Source of the DNA: an uncultured Erwinia sp.
GTDB taxonomy: Bacteria; Pseudomonadota; Gammaproteobacteria; Enterobacterales; Enterobacteriaceae
Direction: 5' to 3'
Assembly (NCBI GenBank): GCA_945290265.1
Contig: CALYQW010000016.1
Location: 1-64,000, forward strand
Length of the DNA stretch: 64,000 nt
This document shows positions 29,826 through 39,128 of this stretch, piece after piece (the stretch's first letter is position 1; every line of letters starts with the position of its first letter). Under the pieces are notes generated by a model. That model searched no databases. It saw only the letters and a list, made by a program, of their open reading frames with translations, and was not told the DNA's origin. A program made the translations under genes and the position numbers.

Positions 29826-30745
29826 GGTTGTACTCCCGGAGTATTAGCTGCAAAAAAAATCGCGCGATTATACCGCTTTTTTGCAGAATGCCCTATGAGT
29901 TAAGGCAACAAAGCGGCGATTGTGGCGTGGTTTTCAGAGCAGGTATGGTGAAAAAGGTGGGGATGGGGGGTGATTTTTTACTGAGGGAGGTGAACAAATC
30001 GGTACTGGCGGGAACAGGGCTGTATAAAGCGTTAATTGACGGGCATACCATTGAATAAAAATTAAGGAGAATCGAGCTGATGCAAGGACTGATACAGAGA
30101 TAGGGGATAAATTAGCTATAGTAAGAACATAAAAGGGGAAGAGGTCGGCATTGTGCCAAAAGCGGAAGTAGCTAACAGCACTTAGTGTTGATAACGGGGA
30201 GCAGGTCACACTCCCTGCCTGCCCTTTTGCGGCGATCCCTTTATACCTCCTGCAGCTGCCTAGCATACTAGATGTAGCGCCTGGCGGTGCGTTACACCTT
30301 CTTTCCGTGGAGATGTTCTGCACCCGCCCCACCCGGCCATTCGGTAAAACTTCCCTGCTGGCAGGTTTAATCGAATACGATTTGTCGCCAGTGGAATTTT
30401 TCTTCTTGCTTTTTTACAAACTTCACAATGGCGAGTTAGAGAATTTTATTCTGACATTAAGCCTATATCCGCTTCTCGTTCACAGAGGGCCTTCAGCTCA
30501 GTCAGCCCGTCCGATTAGACCCAACAAATGACGTTTTTAACCCATGTCATTATTCAATGGAGAGCAGGTCACATTGGATCTAAAGATACAGTTGAAGGTA
30601 AGTCGAAGGAGTCAGTCGCGTTCTGATATAGACTCAGCTGGCATCCTAATAAGCATGCCAGTCACAAAAGGTTATTAACTTTGTCCTGTTTATATATCAA
30701 CACCGGGTATATATATCCGTCCAGCGGCTAGCCTGAATGAAACCA
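29826..30745. other. Gene-poor part of the upp-purM island
   Basis: About 920 bases with no ORF I can support. It starts with the upp promoter region. Beyond about 29930 the composition is uneven and several short ORFs (29828-30058, 30307-30531 plus; 29934-30332 minus) have no recognisable family. An imperfect direct repeat, GAGCAGGTCACA, occurs near 30198 and 30562. It may be debris from insertion of the ATPase gene. No integrase or attachment site was seen. Confidence 0.4.
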
Positions 30746-33412
30746 TCAAAGCATTCCGTACTTCTGTTCGCGCGCCTCAAAGGCGTGCCGTCCGCCTTCC
30801 AGTACGTCACAGATGGCCTTACGCATGCTGTTTTCCTGACCATGCTCACCGTGCTCCAATGCGCCACTGCGGTAGCTGATTATTTCATCCTCATTACTCG
30901 CCACAATCACCTGCTCGGCATCGCAGTTTACAACCAAGTTGGCATTGTGGGTCACAATGATGACCTGACGATACAGTTTAATTTTACGAAAAAGCGGTAC
31001 GAGTTGGCGCATAATAAAGTCATTATCGAGGTCGTCTTCGGGCTGGTCGAAAACGAACGGTGAGCCGAACGCGTCGGTTGCCAGCTTAAGGCAAACATAG
31101 AATGTTCCGCGCTGCCCGGCCGACAACTTATCCACGGTTTTCCCTTTGTATTCAAACTCGGCTCTGATCCTAAGATAGCTTTTGATTTGATCTGGAGCGT
31201 AAAGAAATCGCAGCAGTGCGTAAGGCCCCGGGCTGTTGAAATACTCTGATCTCCAGAGGAATGTCTCAAGCGTGATTTTCTTGCTAGGTTCCTCGGGGAG
31301 CTCAATAATGGCGTCTCCCCGTACGAGCGCCATAAAGTCATCGATGCTCCTGACGCCCAACAGCTGAGCTAGTTTTTCCGTACCAGACTGCTCACCTGCG
31401 GTACGAAACCTTCCCCGGTTGAGCCGCTCAAGAATACCGTTGTAAAAGGCCGTTAAGTCAAAGTGAGGCTGTCCATAAATGCGAATATCGGTTAGGATTT
31501 CCTTTATTAACGCCCGCTGAGCTGGAACTAGATGTGATTTTTCAGCCAGTGCTGCAAAGCAGGTATTTATCGCCGTTTTCTGCTCTAAGAGCTGACTGAC
31601 ATATTTCACCGTCAGGATCTCCCGCTGCCTGACATCATTATTGTACTGATTGATACGCTGCTTTATTTCGCCATCCCTGAGATTTGCCTGTTGAATGTCC
31701 CGCTGGTAGCCTTGGATTTTGTCGAGCACACCCGAGATATCCTGCTCAATACCTTGTTCCCTGAATTCACGGGTGATCCGACTGTTATCCTCGCCTGTCT
31801 GCTTTAACTGCGTCTGCAGCGCCTCCATATAAGCGGTGACCTTACCCTTTACTTCTGACAGATCCAATGGCGGCACTGGCACTACGCTTGAGGGCACCAA
31901 ATTCATTCCGGCCAGCAAGGTATTCAGGGTGGATTCCGCGGCTTCTGCTTCCCGCATAAAGGCGTTTCCTGCATTTAAACCCTGCGTCAGCGAGGTGGTG
32001 CGCAGGCTGTTGGCCTGAAATCGCTCAATTAGCGCTTTGTTCTTTTCACTGGTAAGCGTGCTGATTTTGCCTTGGGCAACCCTGATCACCTCAACCTGGT
32101 GCTCCGGCGTATTGATGTAGCGCTGCTGTTCGTCTTGGGCTGAATAATATTCGCGAAAAGTCCGATAGGCATTAAGATTATCATCAAGCTCTCCTCGCAG
32201 TTCGTCAGGAACTTCACTGTCGGACAAACGCAGCATTTTTTTTATTTCATCGCTGATGAGGCCTGGCTGCTGACATAGAGTTTTGATTTCTCCCTGCGAA
32301 ACGTGAAGATAGTCATAATTTTCGGTGCGGGCATCGAACCGTATCTTTTCTCCATCTGCTTTATCCAGCACAACGGCAAGGTGCTCCACGCTGACCGCGC
32401 GCTCCTCGCTACCGCGGGTGGCAGTGCCAGCAAAGAGTGAGCGCAGTGCGTCAAGCAACAGACTCTTTCCGGTACCCCGACCGCCGATAATGGCCACCAT
32501 GTCCTTATTCAGTGGAATATCTAGCTTTCTAAACTGGATTGATTGCCCGTCGAAAATGGTGCCTTCAACCTCAATATGGCTAAAGTAAGCTTTGGGGATT
32601 ATTTTTTCCGGCCAGTCATCACCCATCTGTAGGCGGCCTTCAGGCTCCAGCAGCGCTTGGCGGAGCCCCTCAAACGTGGGCTTTGCCTTGACCCAAGTGT
32701 AGGCCTTTCCGATATGTTCTATCCGGTGAGCGTCTGAACAAAGAAAAACCGGCTTAACTAAAGCCCCTGGATAACGCGAGGTCGAAAGGAAATACTCCCT
32801 ATCGGGTAACCCGCCAAAAATGATGTTTCCCTGCCGATCTATTTCAGTGGCAATAGCTGCCGAACGTCCGTTTGCCCCCGGACGGTAACCGCCATAACCA
32901 TTAGGGCAAACTGCAACGACGTAATCGAGAAAGGGCCTCATTGCTGACGAAAGATGCCCGAGTAGCTGGCTAAGGTCTACAACAATAGTACCCACATCAT
33001 GCCCGCTGTCACGCACGCTGCTCTCACAGGCATATACCGCTTTTCCGCTTCCATCGGTAAGCTTCAGAGGAAGTCTTGAGAGAGTGTCATTTATTCTTTC
33101 AGTGCTGAGTTTGTCGGAAAACAGAACGTGCACGTTGATAAACGTCCCTTCCTTATTCTGCTGATCTAGGCGAAACTCAACGTTGCCCAGAACAGTAACG
33201 TTCAGGCCTTGACGAGCAACTTCATCTCTGATCGTCTCTAGTTCATTCTGGCGGAAGTAAAAATAATTGGTAACGCCGATTAAAGTCAGCTGTTGCTCGC
33301 CGATTTTTCTGACAAAGGCTTCAGCGTCACAGCTACCAGTGTACATGTTGGCCAGCCAAGTCATCGGGCTGTGCAGGTGTAGGTCCCACTTGTTCCATTC
33401 CGATCCTTTCAT
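30746..33412 (-). CDS. PHP-domain / SMC-like ATPase (TrlF/Ppl-type), putative antiphage protein
   Basis: 888 residues from the ATG at 33412, which has GGAG 9 bases upstream; in-frame starts at 33427 and 33496 are less likely. Domains: an N-terminal PHP phosphoesterase-like domain beginning WNKWDLHLHSP (residues 6-16) with SDAH near 226-229; an ABC/SMC-type ATPase with Walker A GGRGTGKS (310-317), a long middle region of coiled-coil-like helices (about 400-640), signature LSAGQ (763-767), Walker B FVFDQPEDDLDN (786-797) and H-loop THNANL (821-826). This is the TrlF-family architecture; a PHP-plus-ATPase protein called Ppl has been reported as a single-gene antiphage system. Defence here is inferred from architecture and its island location between upp and purM. 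Confidence 0.8.
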   Translation of the reverse strand: MKGSEWNKWDLHLHSPMTWLANMYTGSCDAEAFVRKIGEQQLTLIGVTNYFYFRQNELETIRDEVARQGLNVTVLGNVEFRLDQQNKEGTFINVHVLFSDKLSTERINDTLSRLPLKLTDGSGKAVYACESSVRDSGHDVGTIVVDLSQLLGHLSSAMRPFLDYVVAVCPNGYGGYRPGANGRSAAIATEIDRQGNIIFGGLPDREYFLSTSRYPGALVKPVFLCSDAHRIEHIGKAYTWVKAKPTFEGLRQALLEPEGRLQMGDDWPEKIIPKAYFSHIEVEGTIFDGQSIQFRKLDIPLNKDMVAIIGGRGTGKSLLLDALRSLFAGTATRGSEERAVSVEHLAVVLDKADGEKIRFDARTENYDYLHVSQGEIKTLCQQPGLISDEIKKMLRLSDSEVPDELRGELDDNLNAYRTFREYYSAQDEQQRYINTPEHQVEVIRVAQGKISTLTSEKNKALIERFQANSLRTTSLTQGLNAGNAFMREAEAAESTLNTLLAGMNLVPSSVVPVPPLDLSEVKGKVTAYMEALQTQLKQTGEDNSRITREFREQGIEQDISGVLDKIQGYQRDIQQANLRDGEIKQRINQYNNDVRQREILTVKYVSQLLEQKTAINTCFAALAEKSHLVPAQRALIKEILTDIRIYGQPHFDLTAFYNGILERLNRGRFRTAGEQSGTEKLAQLLGVRSIDDFMALVRGDAIIELPEEPSKKITLETFLWRSEYFNSPGPYALLRFLYAPDQIKSYLRIRAEFEYKGKTVDKLSAGQRGTFYVCLKLATDAFGSPFVFDQPEDDLDNDFIMRQLVPLFRKIKLYRQVIIVTHNANLVVNCDAEQVIVASNEDEIISYRSGALEHGEHGQENSMRKAICDVLEGGRHAFEAREQKYGML

Positions 33413-33922
33413 GCAGAGAAACTCCATCTCGTTAAGATTAATCTCAATGGCATAATAAGAGGAGTTATGCGCGAGTGCTATAAAATTGATCAGCACATGA
33501 AGTTCAGGTTATGCGATTGGCTTGTTCCCCGTTGATAATCACACGCAAATTTTAGTGATGCATTCCGGTTGTTACGACATATGTGAATTTACGCTCTTCG
33601 CTCAAATCAGCCGGATGGTGTTCAGTAGACCACGGTGCACTAAGCACTACCACAAATGCCTCAGGAATATCACTAAAGATATTTTTTGCCTGCAGTCGAA
33701 GTGGCTGATACGTTCGAGATGAAAACCAGCATTTCTCCCTCCGCCCTATACAGCCACACCACCAACCACCGGTCCAATCTCCCCCACTTCTGCCAGCAAA
33801 TAAATACCCCAACCCAATCCCCCACCGCAATCAAAACGGCGCTCGCAAACGTTTGCCTGCGCTGGTAGAATCAACGCGCTTTATTTTATACCACCAATCG
33901 CAAACCGCGTGGGGACCTTGCA
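33413..33922. other. Divergent region between the PHP-ATPase gene and purM
   Basis: About 510 bases. The purM-proximal end holds the PurR box and purM promoter. A minus-strand reading frame at 33552-33830 has a partly protein-like stretch but no recognised family and no clear ribosome site, so it is not annotated. Its 3' part could be a remnant linked to the island. Confidence 0.4.
33843..33858. promoter_or_regulatory. PurR operator of purMN
   Basis: The palindrome GCAAACGTTTGC (33845-33856) lies within TCGCAAACGTTTGCCT. This fits the PurR consensus ANGCAANCGNTTNCNT except for T in place of the first A. It lies about 65 bases before the purM start, the position of the E. coli purMN operator. 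Confidence 0.9.
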
Positions 33923-34963
33923 GTGACGGACAAAACCTCTCTCAGCTATAAAGACGCCGGCGTAGATATTGATGCGGGTAATGCTTTAGTCGATCGTATT
34001 AAAGGCGTAGTGAAAAAAACCCGCCGCCCGGAAGTGATGGGTGGCCTGGGTGGTTTCGGTGCCCTTTGTGCTCTGCCGCAAAAATACCGCGAGCCGGTGC
34101 TGGTTTCCGGCACCGATGGCGTGGGCACCAAGCTGCGTCTGGCGATGGATCTGAAACGCCACGACAGTATCGGCATCGACCTGGTCGCCATGTGCGTCAA
34201 TGATCTGGTGGTACAGGGTGCCGAACCGCTGTTTTTCCTCGATTACTATGCCACCGGTAAGCTGGATGTTGATACCGCAGCCAGCGTGATTACCGGGATT
34301 GCCGAGGGCTGTAGCCAGTCCGGCTGTGCGCTGGTGGGCGGCGAAACCGCCGAAATGCCGGGCATGTACCACGGTGAAGATTACGATGTCGCCGGGTTCT
34401 GCGTTGGCGTGGTGGAAAAATCAGAGATTATTGACGGCAGCAAAGTGCAGGAAGGCGATGTGCTGCTGGCACTTGGCTCAAGCGGCCCGCACTCTAACGG
34501 CTACTCGCTGGTGCGTAAAATCCTCGAAGTCAGCAACACCGACCCGGAAACCACCCAGCTTGCAGGGAAATCGCTGGCCGATCATCTGCTGGCCCCGACC
34601 CGTATTTACGTGAAAAATTTGCTCAGCCTGATTGAGCAGGTTGACGTTCACGCCATTGCCCATCTGACCGGCGGCGGTTTCTGGGAGAATATTCCGCGCG
34701 TGCTGCCGGAAAATACTCAGGCAGTGCTGGAAGAGTCCAGCTGGCAGTGGCCGGCGGTATTCGACTGGCTGCAACAGGCCGGTAACGTCAGCCGTCATGA
34801 AATGTACCGCACCTTTAACTGCGGCGTTGGTATGGTGATTGCCCTCAGTGAACAGGATGCCGACCGCGCGCTGCAGCTGCTGCGTGAAGCCGGTGAAGAA
34901 GCGTGGAAAATCGGCGTGATTAAGGCCACCACTGGCGCGGAAACCGTGGTTATTAACCCATGA
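33923..34963 (+). CDS. purM: AIR synthetase (phosphoribosylformylglycinamidine cyclo-ligase)
   Basis: 346 residues (E. coli 345). Closes the imidazole ring to form AIR in purine synthesis, using ATP. Conserved segments: [35 protein letters not shown], the ATP-binding [57 protein letters not shown] and [15 protein letters not shown]. The start codon is GTG at 33923; the family N terminus begins exactly there. Its last bases overlap the purN ATG (ATGA), so translation is coupled. Under PurR control through the upstream operator. Confidence 0.97.
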   Translation: MTDKTSLSYKDAGVDIDAGNALVDRIKGVVKKTRRPEVMGGLGGFGALCALPQKYREPVLVSGTDGVGTKLRLAMDLKRHDSIGIDLVAMCVNDLVVQGAEPLFFLDYYATGKLDVDTAASVITGIAEGCSQSGCALVGGETAEMPGMYHGEDYDVAGFCVGVVEKSEIIDGSKVQEGDVLLALGSSGPHSNGYSLVRKILEVSNTDPETTQLAGKSLADHLLAPTRIYVKNLLSLIEQVDVHAIAHLTGGGFWENIPRVLPENTQAVLEESSWQWPAVFDWLQQAGNVSRHEMYRTFNCGVGMVIALSEQDADRALQLLREAGEEAWKIGVIKATTGAETVVINP

Positions 34964-35598
34964 AGCGAATAGTGGTGCTGGTGTCCGGCAATGGCAGCAA
35001 TCTGCAGGCCATTCTTGATGCCTGCCAGCAGGGAAGAATTAATGGCAGCGTAGCTGCCGTATTCAGCAACCACGCCGATGCCTTTGCCTTGCAGCGGGCG
35101 CAGCAGGCTGGCGTGCCGTCCCATGCGCTGGCGGCTGACGACTTTGCCGATCGTGAAGCCTTCGACCGCCAGCTGATGCAGCAGATCGACAGCTACGCTC
35201 CCGATCTGGTGGTACTGGCGGGCTATATGCGTATTCTCAGCGCGGAATTTGTCGGTCATTTCGCCGGGCGGATGCTGAATATTCACCCCTCGCTGCTGCC
35301 AAAATATCCGGGTCTGGATACCCATCGCCGGGCAATTGAAAACGGCGACAGCGAGCACGGCACCTCGGTGCATTTTGTTACCGAGCAGCTGGACGGTGGT
35401 CCGGTGATTTTGCAGGCCAAAGTGCCGGTGTTTGCCGATGACAGTGAAGCCGACGTCGCAGCCCGTGTGCAGCATCAGGAACATGCCATCTATCCGCTGG
35501 CGATCGGCTGGTTTATGGACGGGCGGCTGGAAATGCGGGATAACGCTGCCTGGCTGGATGGACAGCCGCTGCCTGCGGCGGGTTATGCGGTAGATTGA
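34960..35598 (+). CDS. purN: Phosphoribosylglycinamide formyltransferase 1
   Basis: 212 residues (E. coli 212). Transfers a formyl group from 10-formyl-THF to GAR in purine synthesis. Motifs: [17 protein letters not shown] near the N terminus (GAR phosphate loop), [17 protein letters not shown], the catalytic triad segment [26 protein letters not shown] with Asn106/His108, and [22 protein letters not shown] with Asp144. Overlaps the purM stop by 4 bases. Structured repeat copy 3 starts about 20 bases after its stop in the same orientation. Confidence 0.97.
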   Translation: MKRIVVLVSGNGSNLQAILDACQQGRINGSVAAVFSNHADAFALQRAQQAGVPSHALAADDFADREAFDRQLMQQIDSYAPDLVVLAGYMRILSAEFVGHFAGRMLNIHPSLLPKYPGLDTHRRAIENGDSEHGTSVHFVTEQLDGGPVILQAKVPVFADDSEADVAARVQHQEHAIYPLAIGWFMDGRLEMRDNAAWLDGQPLPAAGYAVD

Positions 35599-35617
35599 CC
35601 GGTCGGGATCATAATTC

Positions 35618-36010
35618 GGAGCTGGTCCACTGGCGTGGGGCCGGTTTTATGGTTTGGTTTGGCTTTATTGTTGGTGTGTTCTTAAAACCAGGACCAGGTC
35701 AACGACGTTTCACCATTCCGCTGCGCGGACTGGCGACAAGGGGCCTTCAGTCGCAAAGGCCCCTTGACCCCGTGCTTGCGGCGTCACATCGCCTGCTGCG
35801 CAGGTTCCCTCGGCCACGCCAATTTCTGGCGGACCGGCGTGATTCGCCGTCCAGGCGAAGCACGCCTCTCATCGCCGTCCATGGCGATTCGTCCTGGAAA
35901 TCAGCGTAACCTCGGCGACGTTCCTGATGCCGCCCTAAGGTCAAAAGCAAGGTCAAAAACCAAAACAACTGCCAGGCCAAAAACCAGGGCAACGGCCAGG
36001 GCAATTGAGA
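35618..36010 (+). repeat. Structured dispersed repeat, copy 3
   Basis: Core 35700-35940. Inverted repeats: CCGC/GCGG (35718-35721/35725-35728), CAAGGGGCC/GGCCCCTTG (35737-35745/35758-35766), CCTGC/GCAGG (35792-35796/35800-35804), GGCGTG/CACGCC (35836-35841/35861-35866) with inner TTCGCC/GGCGAA (35843-35848/35854-35859), and ATCGCC/GGCGAT (35871-35876/35883-35888). The 5' flank from about 35621 (CTGGTCCACTGGCGTGGGG) is shared with copy 1. The 3' flank to about 36010 is a degenerate GGTCAA/GGCCAAAAA/CAGGGCAA tract. It lies between purN and the amidotransferase gene, sense to purN. Confidence 0.88.
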
Positions 36011-36124
36011 GAGCAAAATAAGCTGTTATAGCTGCATCTGAAAATTTCCTGTTTGCCAATTGTACTGGCGTTTTATTTCATCTACTTTGACTTCACTGAT
36101 GATCAACCTTGTACAGGAACAGCC

Positions 36125-36889
36125 GTGTCAGAAAGCCAGACTGCAAATCACGCCGGGCAGAAAACCTTACTGATTATTCAGACCGGTACGCCCCCCGATG
36201 CCATTCGCCAGCAACAGGGGGATTTATCCGACTGGTTCAGCCAGCAACTCCCTCATTATCAGGAAAATATTCAGGTTATCCGGGTGTTTAAGGATGAACC
36301 TTTACCCCCGGTTAATCGCGATTATGTCGCCGTGATCACCGGTTCCTGGTCAATGGTCACCGACCGCCTGGCCTGGAGTGAGCGCACCGCCGGCTGGATC
36401 AGAGAGGCGATGACCATTGATATGCCGCTGTTTGGCGTCTGTTACGGTCACCAACTGATGGCTGACGCGCTGGGCGGAGAGGTCGACTATCTGAACAGCG
36501 ATATTGAAATCGGCTGTAAAACGATTGAATTATCCCCCGCCGCCGCCGGGGATCCACTGCTCAGCGCCTGGCCGCAGCAGTTTGCGGTTCATCTGACCCA
36601 CCGCCAGACGGTGACCCGCATTCCGGACGGGGCGCAGGTATTGGCCAGCTCCGATCAGGATCCGCACCAGGTGCTGCGTTATGGCAAAAATGCGCTGTCA
36701 ACCCAGTTCCATCCTGAGTTTACTCCTGAGATCAGCAGAGCAATTATTCGCTACCGCGAGCAGCGCTTAAGGGATGTCGGACTGGATCCTGACAGTCTGT
36801 GCCAGCAGGTTACCGAGACACCCGCCGCCGCCCGCTTAATGCTGCAGTTTATTGACCAGCATATGTCTCCGGCCATTAACCACCGCTAA
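36125..36889 (+). CDS. Class I glutamine amidotransferase-like protein
   Basis: 254 residues from the GTG at 36125, which has an AGGAAC ribosome site; the longer frame from 36053 lacks one and reads an unlikely hydrophobic leader. GATase-1 fold: AVITGSWSMVTDRLAW (oxyanion-side loop), nucleophile elbow PLFGVCYGHQLMADALGG near 114-131 with the catalytic Cys, and the His/Glu pair in QFHPEFTPEI near 210-219. It resembles stand-alone GMP-synthase-like amidotransferases (YfeJ-type); the ammonia acceptor is unknown. Flanked by purine genes (purMN upstream) but also by a repeat, so a functional link is not assured. Confidence 0.85.
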   Translation: MSESQTANHAGQKTLLIIQTGTPPDAIRQQQGDLSDWFSQQLPHYQENIQVIRVFKDEPLPPVNRDYVAVITGSWSMVTDRLAWSERTAGWIREAMTIDMPLFGVCYGHQLMADALGGEVDYLNSDIEIGCKTIELSPAAAGDPLLSAWPQQFAVHLTHRQTVTRIPDGAQVLASSDQDPHQVLRYGKNALSTQFHPEFTPEISRAIIRYREQRLRDVGLDPDSLCQQVTETPAAARLMLQFIDQHMSPAINHR

Positions 36890-37061
36890 TCCACGCGCTG
36901 CGGAAAGCCAGTCACTCTGCGCAGCGCTATTTTACCCGCCGGTTTTCTGCGCGTAACGCGTTGCATTCACTGACGTCACAACGTCGTTTTCATGTTACAG
37001 TCGCTATACTATTTCGTACCTAATGGACAGCCCCATCCTGAATCAGTCGAGCGGAGTAAAA

Positions 37062-39122
37062 ATGGGTCAGGAAAAGCTTTATATCGAGAAAGAACTGAGT
37101 TGGCTCTCCTTTAATGAGCGCGTCCTGCAGGAAGCGGCTGATAAAGCCAATCCGCTGATTGAACGTATGCGTTTTCTCGGGATCTATTCCAATAATCTGG
37201 AAGAATTCTATAAGGTGCGTTTTGCCGATCTGAAGCGCCGCATTCTGATTGGCGAGGAGCAGGGCTCCGCCAATACCCCACGCCACCTGCTAAAAAAAAT
37301 TCAGGCGCGGGTACTGAAAGCCGACCAGGAATTTGACGGGTTATATAACGATTTGCTGCTGGAGATGGCGCGTAACCAGATTTTCCTGATTAATGAACGT
37401 CAGCTGTCGCCCAATCAGCAGAGCTGGCTGCGTCACTATTTCCGCCATCATCTGCGCCAGCATATCACCCCGATCCTGATTAACCAGGATACCGACCTGA
37501 CCAAGTTTCTTAAGGACGATTATACCTATCTGGCCGTGGAGATTATCGATGGCAGCGAGCTGGATTATGCCCTGCTGGAGATCCCTTCGGATAAGGTGCC
37601 GCGCTTTATCAATCTGCCGCCGGAAGCGCCGCGCCGGCGCAAACCGATGATCCTGCTGGATAATATTCTGCGGTACTGCCTGGGTGATATTTTCCGTGGC
37701 TTCTTTAATTACGATGCGCTAAATGCCTGGTCGATGAAGATGACGCGTGACGCCGAATATGACCTGGTGACGGAAATGGAATCCAGCCTGCTGGAGCTGA
37801 TGTCTTCCAGCCTCAAACAGCGTCTGACCGCCGAACCGGTGCGCTTTGTTTATCAGCGCGATATGCCAGACGCCATGGTCGAACTGCTGCGTAATAAGCT
37901 GAATATTTCTAACTACGATTCGATTGTTCCCGGCGGCCGCTACCATAATTTCAAAGACTTTATTACCTTCCCTAATGTCGGTAAGGGCAATCTGGTCAAT
38001 AAGCCGATGCCGCAGCTGCGCCATATCTGGTTCGATCGTTTCCGTAACGGCTTTGATGCTATCCGTAACCGCGATGTGCTGCTCTATTATCCCTATCACA
38101 CCTTTGAGCATGTGCTGGAGTTTCTGCGTCAGGCGTCTTTCGATCCTGCGGTGCTGGCAATCAAGATCAATATTTATCGCGTGGCCAAAAATTCGCGCAT
38201 TATGGATGCCATGATCCATGCCGCGCATAACGGTAAGAAAGTTACCGTTGTGGTGGAGCTGCAGGCGCGTTTTGACGAAGAGGCCAATATTCACTGGGCC
38301 AAACGTCTGACCGAAGCGGGGGTTCACGTGATCTTTTCCGCCCCTGGCCTGAAGATCCACGCCAAGCTGTTTCTGATTTCACGCCGGGAGCAGGGCGAAA
38401 TCGTGCGTTACGCCCATATTGGCACCGGTAATTTCAACGAACGCACCGCGCGTATTTATACCGATTACTCTCTGCTGACCGCCGATGCACGTATCACCAA
38501 TGAAGTGCGCCGGGTATTTAACTTTATTGAAAACCCCTATCGTCCGGTGGACTTTGAGTATCTGATGGTATCCCCGCAGAACTCGCGCCTGATGTTGTAT
38601 CAGCTGATCGATACCGAGATTGTTAACGCGCAGCAGGGTTTACCCGCAGAAATCACCCTGAAGCTCAATAATCTGGTGGATAAAGGTCTGGTGGATCGCC
38701 TGTACACAGCCTCGGCCGCCGGGGTAAAGGTTAACCTGTTGATCCGTGGCATGTGCTCACTGATCACCGAGATTGAAGGGGTCAGCGACAATATCAGGGC
38801 GATCAGTATTGTTGACCGCTATCTGGAGCATGACCGGGTGTATATCTTCGAGAATGGCGGCGAGAAAAAAGTATTCCTGTCATCAGCCGACTGGATGACG
38901 CGCAATATCGACTATCGCATTGAAGTGGCGGTTGCTCTGCTCGATCCGATTCTGCAGCAGCGGGTGCTGGATATTATCTCTATTCTGTTCAGTGATACCC
39001 AGAAAGCGCGTTTTATTGATAAAGAATTGAGTAACCGCTATGTGCCGCGCGGCAACCGACGTAAAGTGCGCGCCCAGCAGGCGATTTACGAATACATTAA
39101 CTCACTCGAACAACCTGAATAA
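37062..39122 (+). CDS. ppk: Polyphosphate kinase 1
   Basis: 686 residues from the ATG at 37062 (GGAG ribosome site; family start [22 protein letters not shown]). E. coli has 688; here two residues are lacking in the segment [11 protein letters not shown]. Reversibly polymerises the gamma phosphate of ATP into polyphosphate at the membrane. Four-domain PPK1 layout: N domain 1-105, H domain to about 315, then C1 and C2. The autophosphorylated histidine lies in the first HKD-like motif [20 protein letters not shown] near 432-451; the second is [13 protein letters not shown] with the supporting histidine. Stop is 6 bases from ppx, the conserved ppk-ppx operon. Confidence 0.96.
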   Translation: MGQEKLYIEKELSWLSFNERVLQEAADKANPLIERMRFLGIYSNNLEEFYKVRFADLKRRILIGEEQGSANTPRHLLKKIQARVLKADQEFDGLYNDLLLEMARNQIFLINERQLSPNQQSWLRHYFRHHLRQHITPILINQDTDLTKFLKDDYTYLAVEIIDGSELDYALLEIPSDKVPRFINLPPEAPRRRKPMILLDNILRYCLGDIFRGFFNYDALNAWSMKMTRDAEYDLVTEMESSLLELMSSSLKQRLTAEPVRFVYQRDMPDAMVELLRNKLNISNYDSIVPGGRYHNFKDFITFPNVGKGNLVNKPMPQLRHIWFDRFRNGFDAIRNRDVLLYYPYHTFEHVLEFLRQASFDPAVLAIKINIYRVAKNSRIMDAMIHAAHNGKKVTVVVELQARFDEEANIHWAKRLTEAGVHVIFSAPGLKIHAKLFLISRREQGEIVRYAHIGTGNFNERTARIYTDYSLLTADARITNEVRRVFNFIENPYRPVDFEYLMVSPQNSRLMLYQLIDTEIVNAQQGLPAEITLKLNNLVDKGLVDRLYTASAAGVKVNLLIRGMCSLITEIEGVSDNIRAISIVDRYLEHDRVYIFENGGEKKVFLSSADWMTRNIDYRIEVAVALLDPILQQRVLDIISILFSDTQKARFIDKELSNRYVPRGNRRKVRAQQAIYEYINSLEQPE

Positions 39123-39128
39123 ATCACG

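Noticed and set aside
34795-35484. 229-codon minus-strand ORF over purM-purN
   Set aside because: Antisense shadow; purM and purN are unambiguous.
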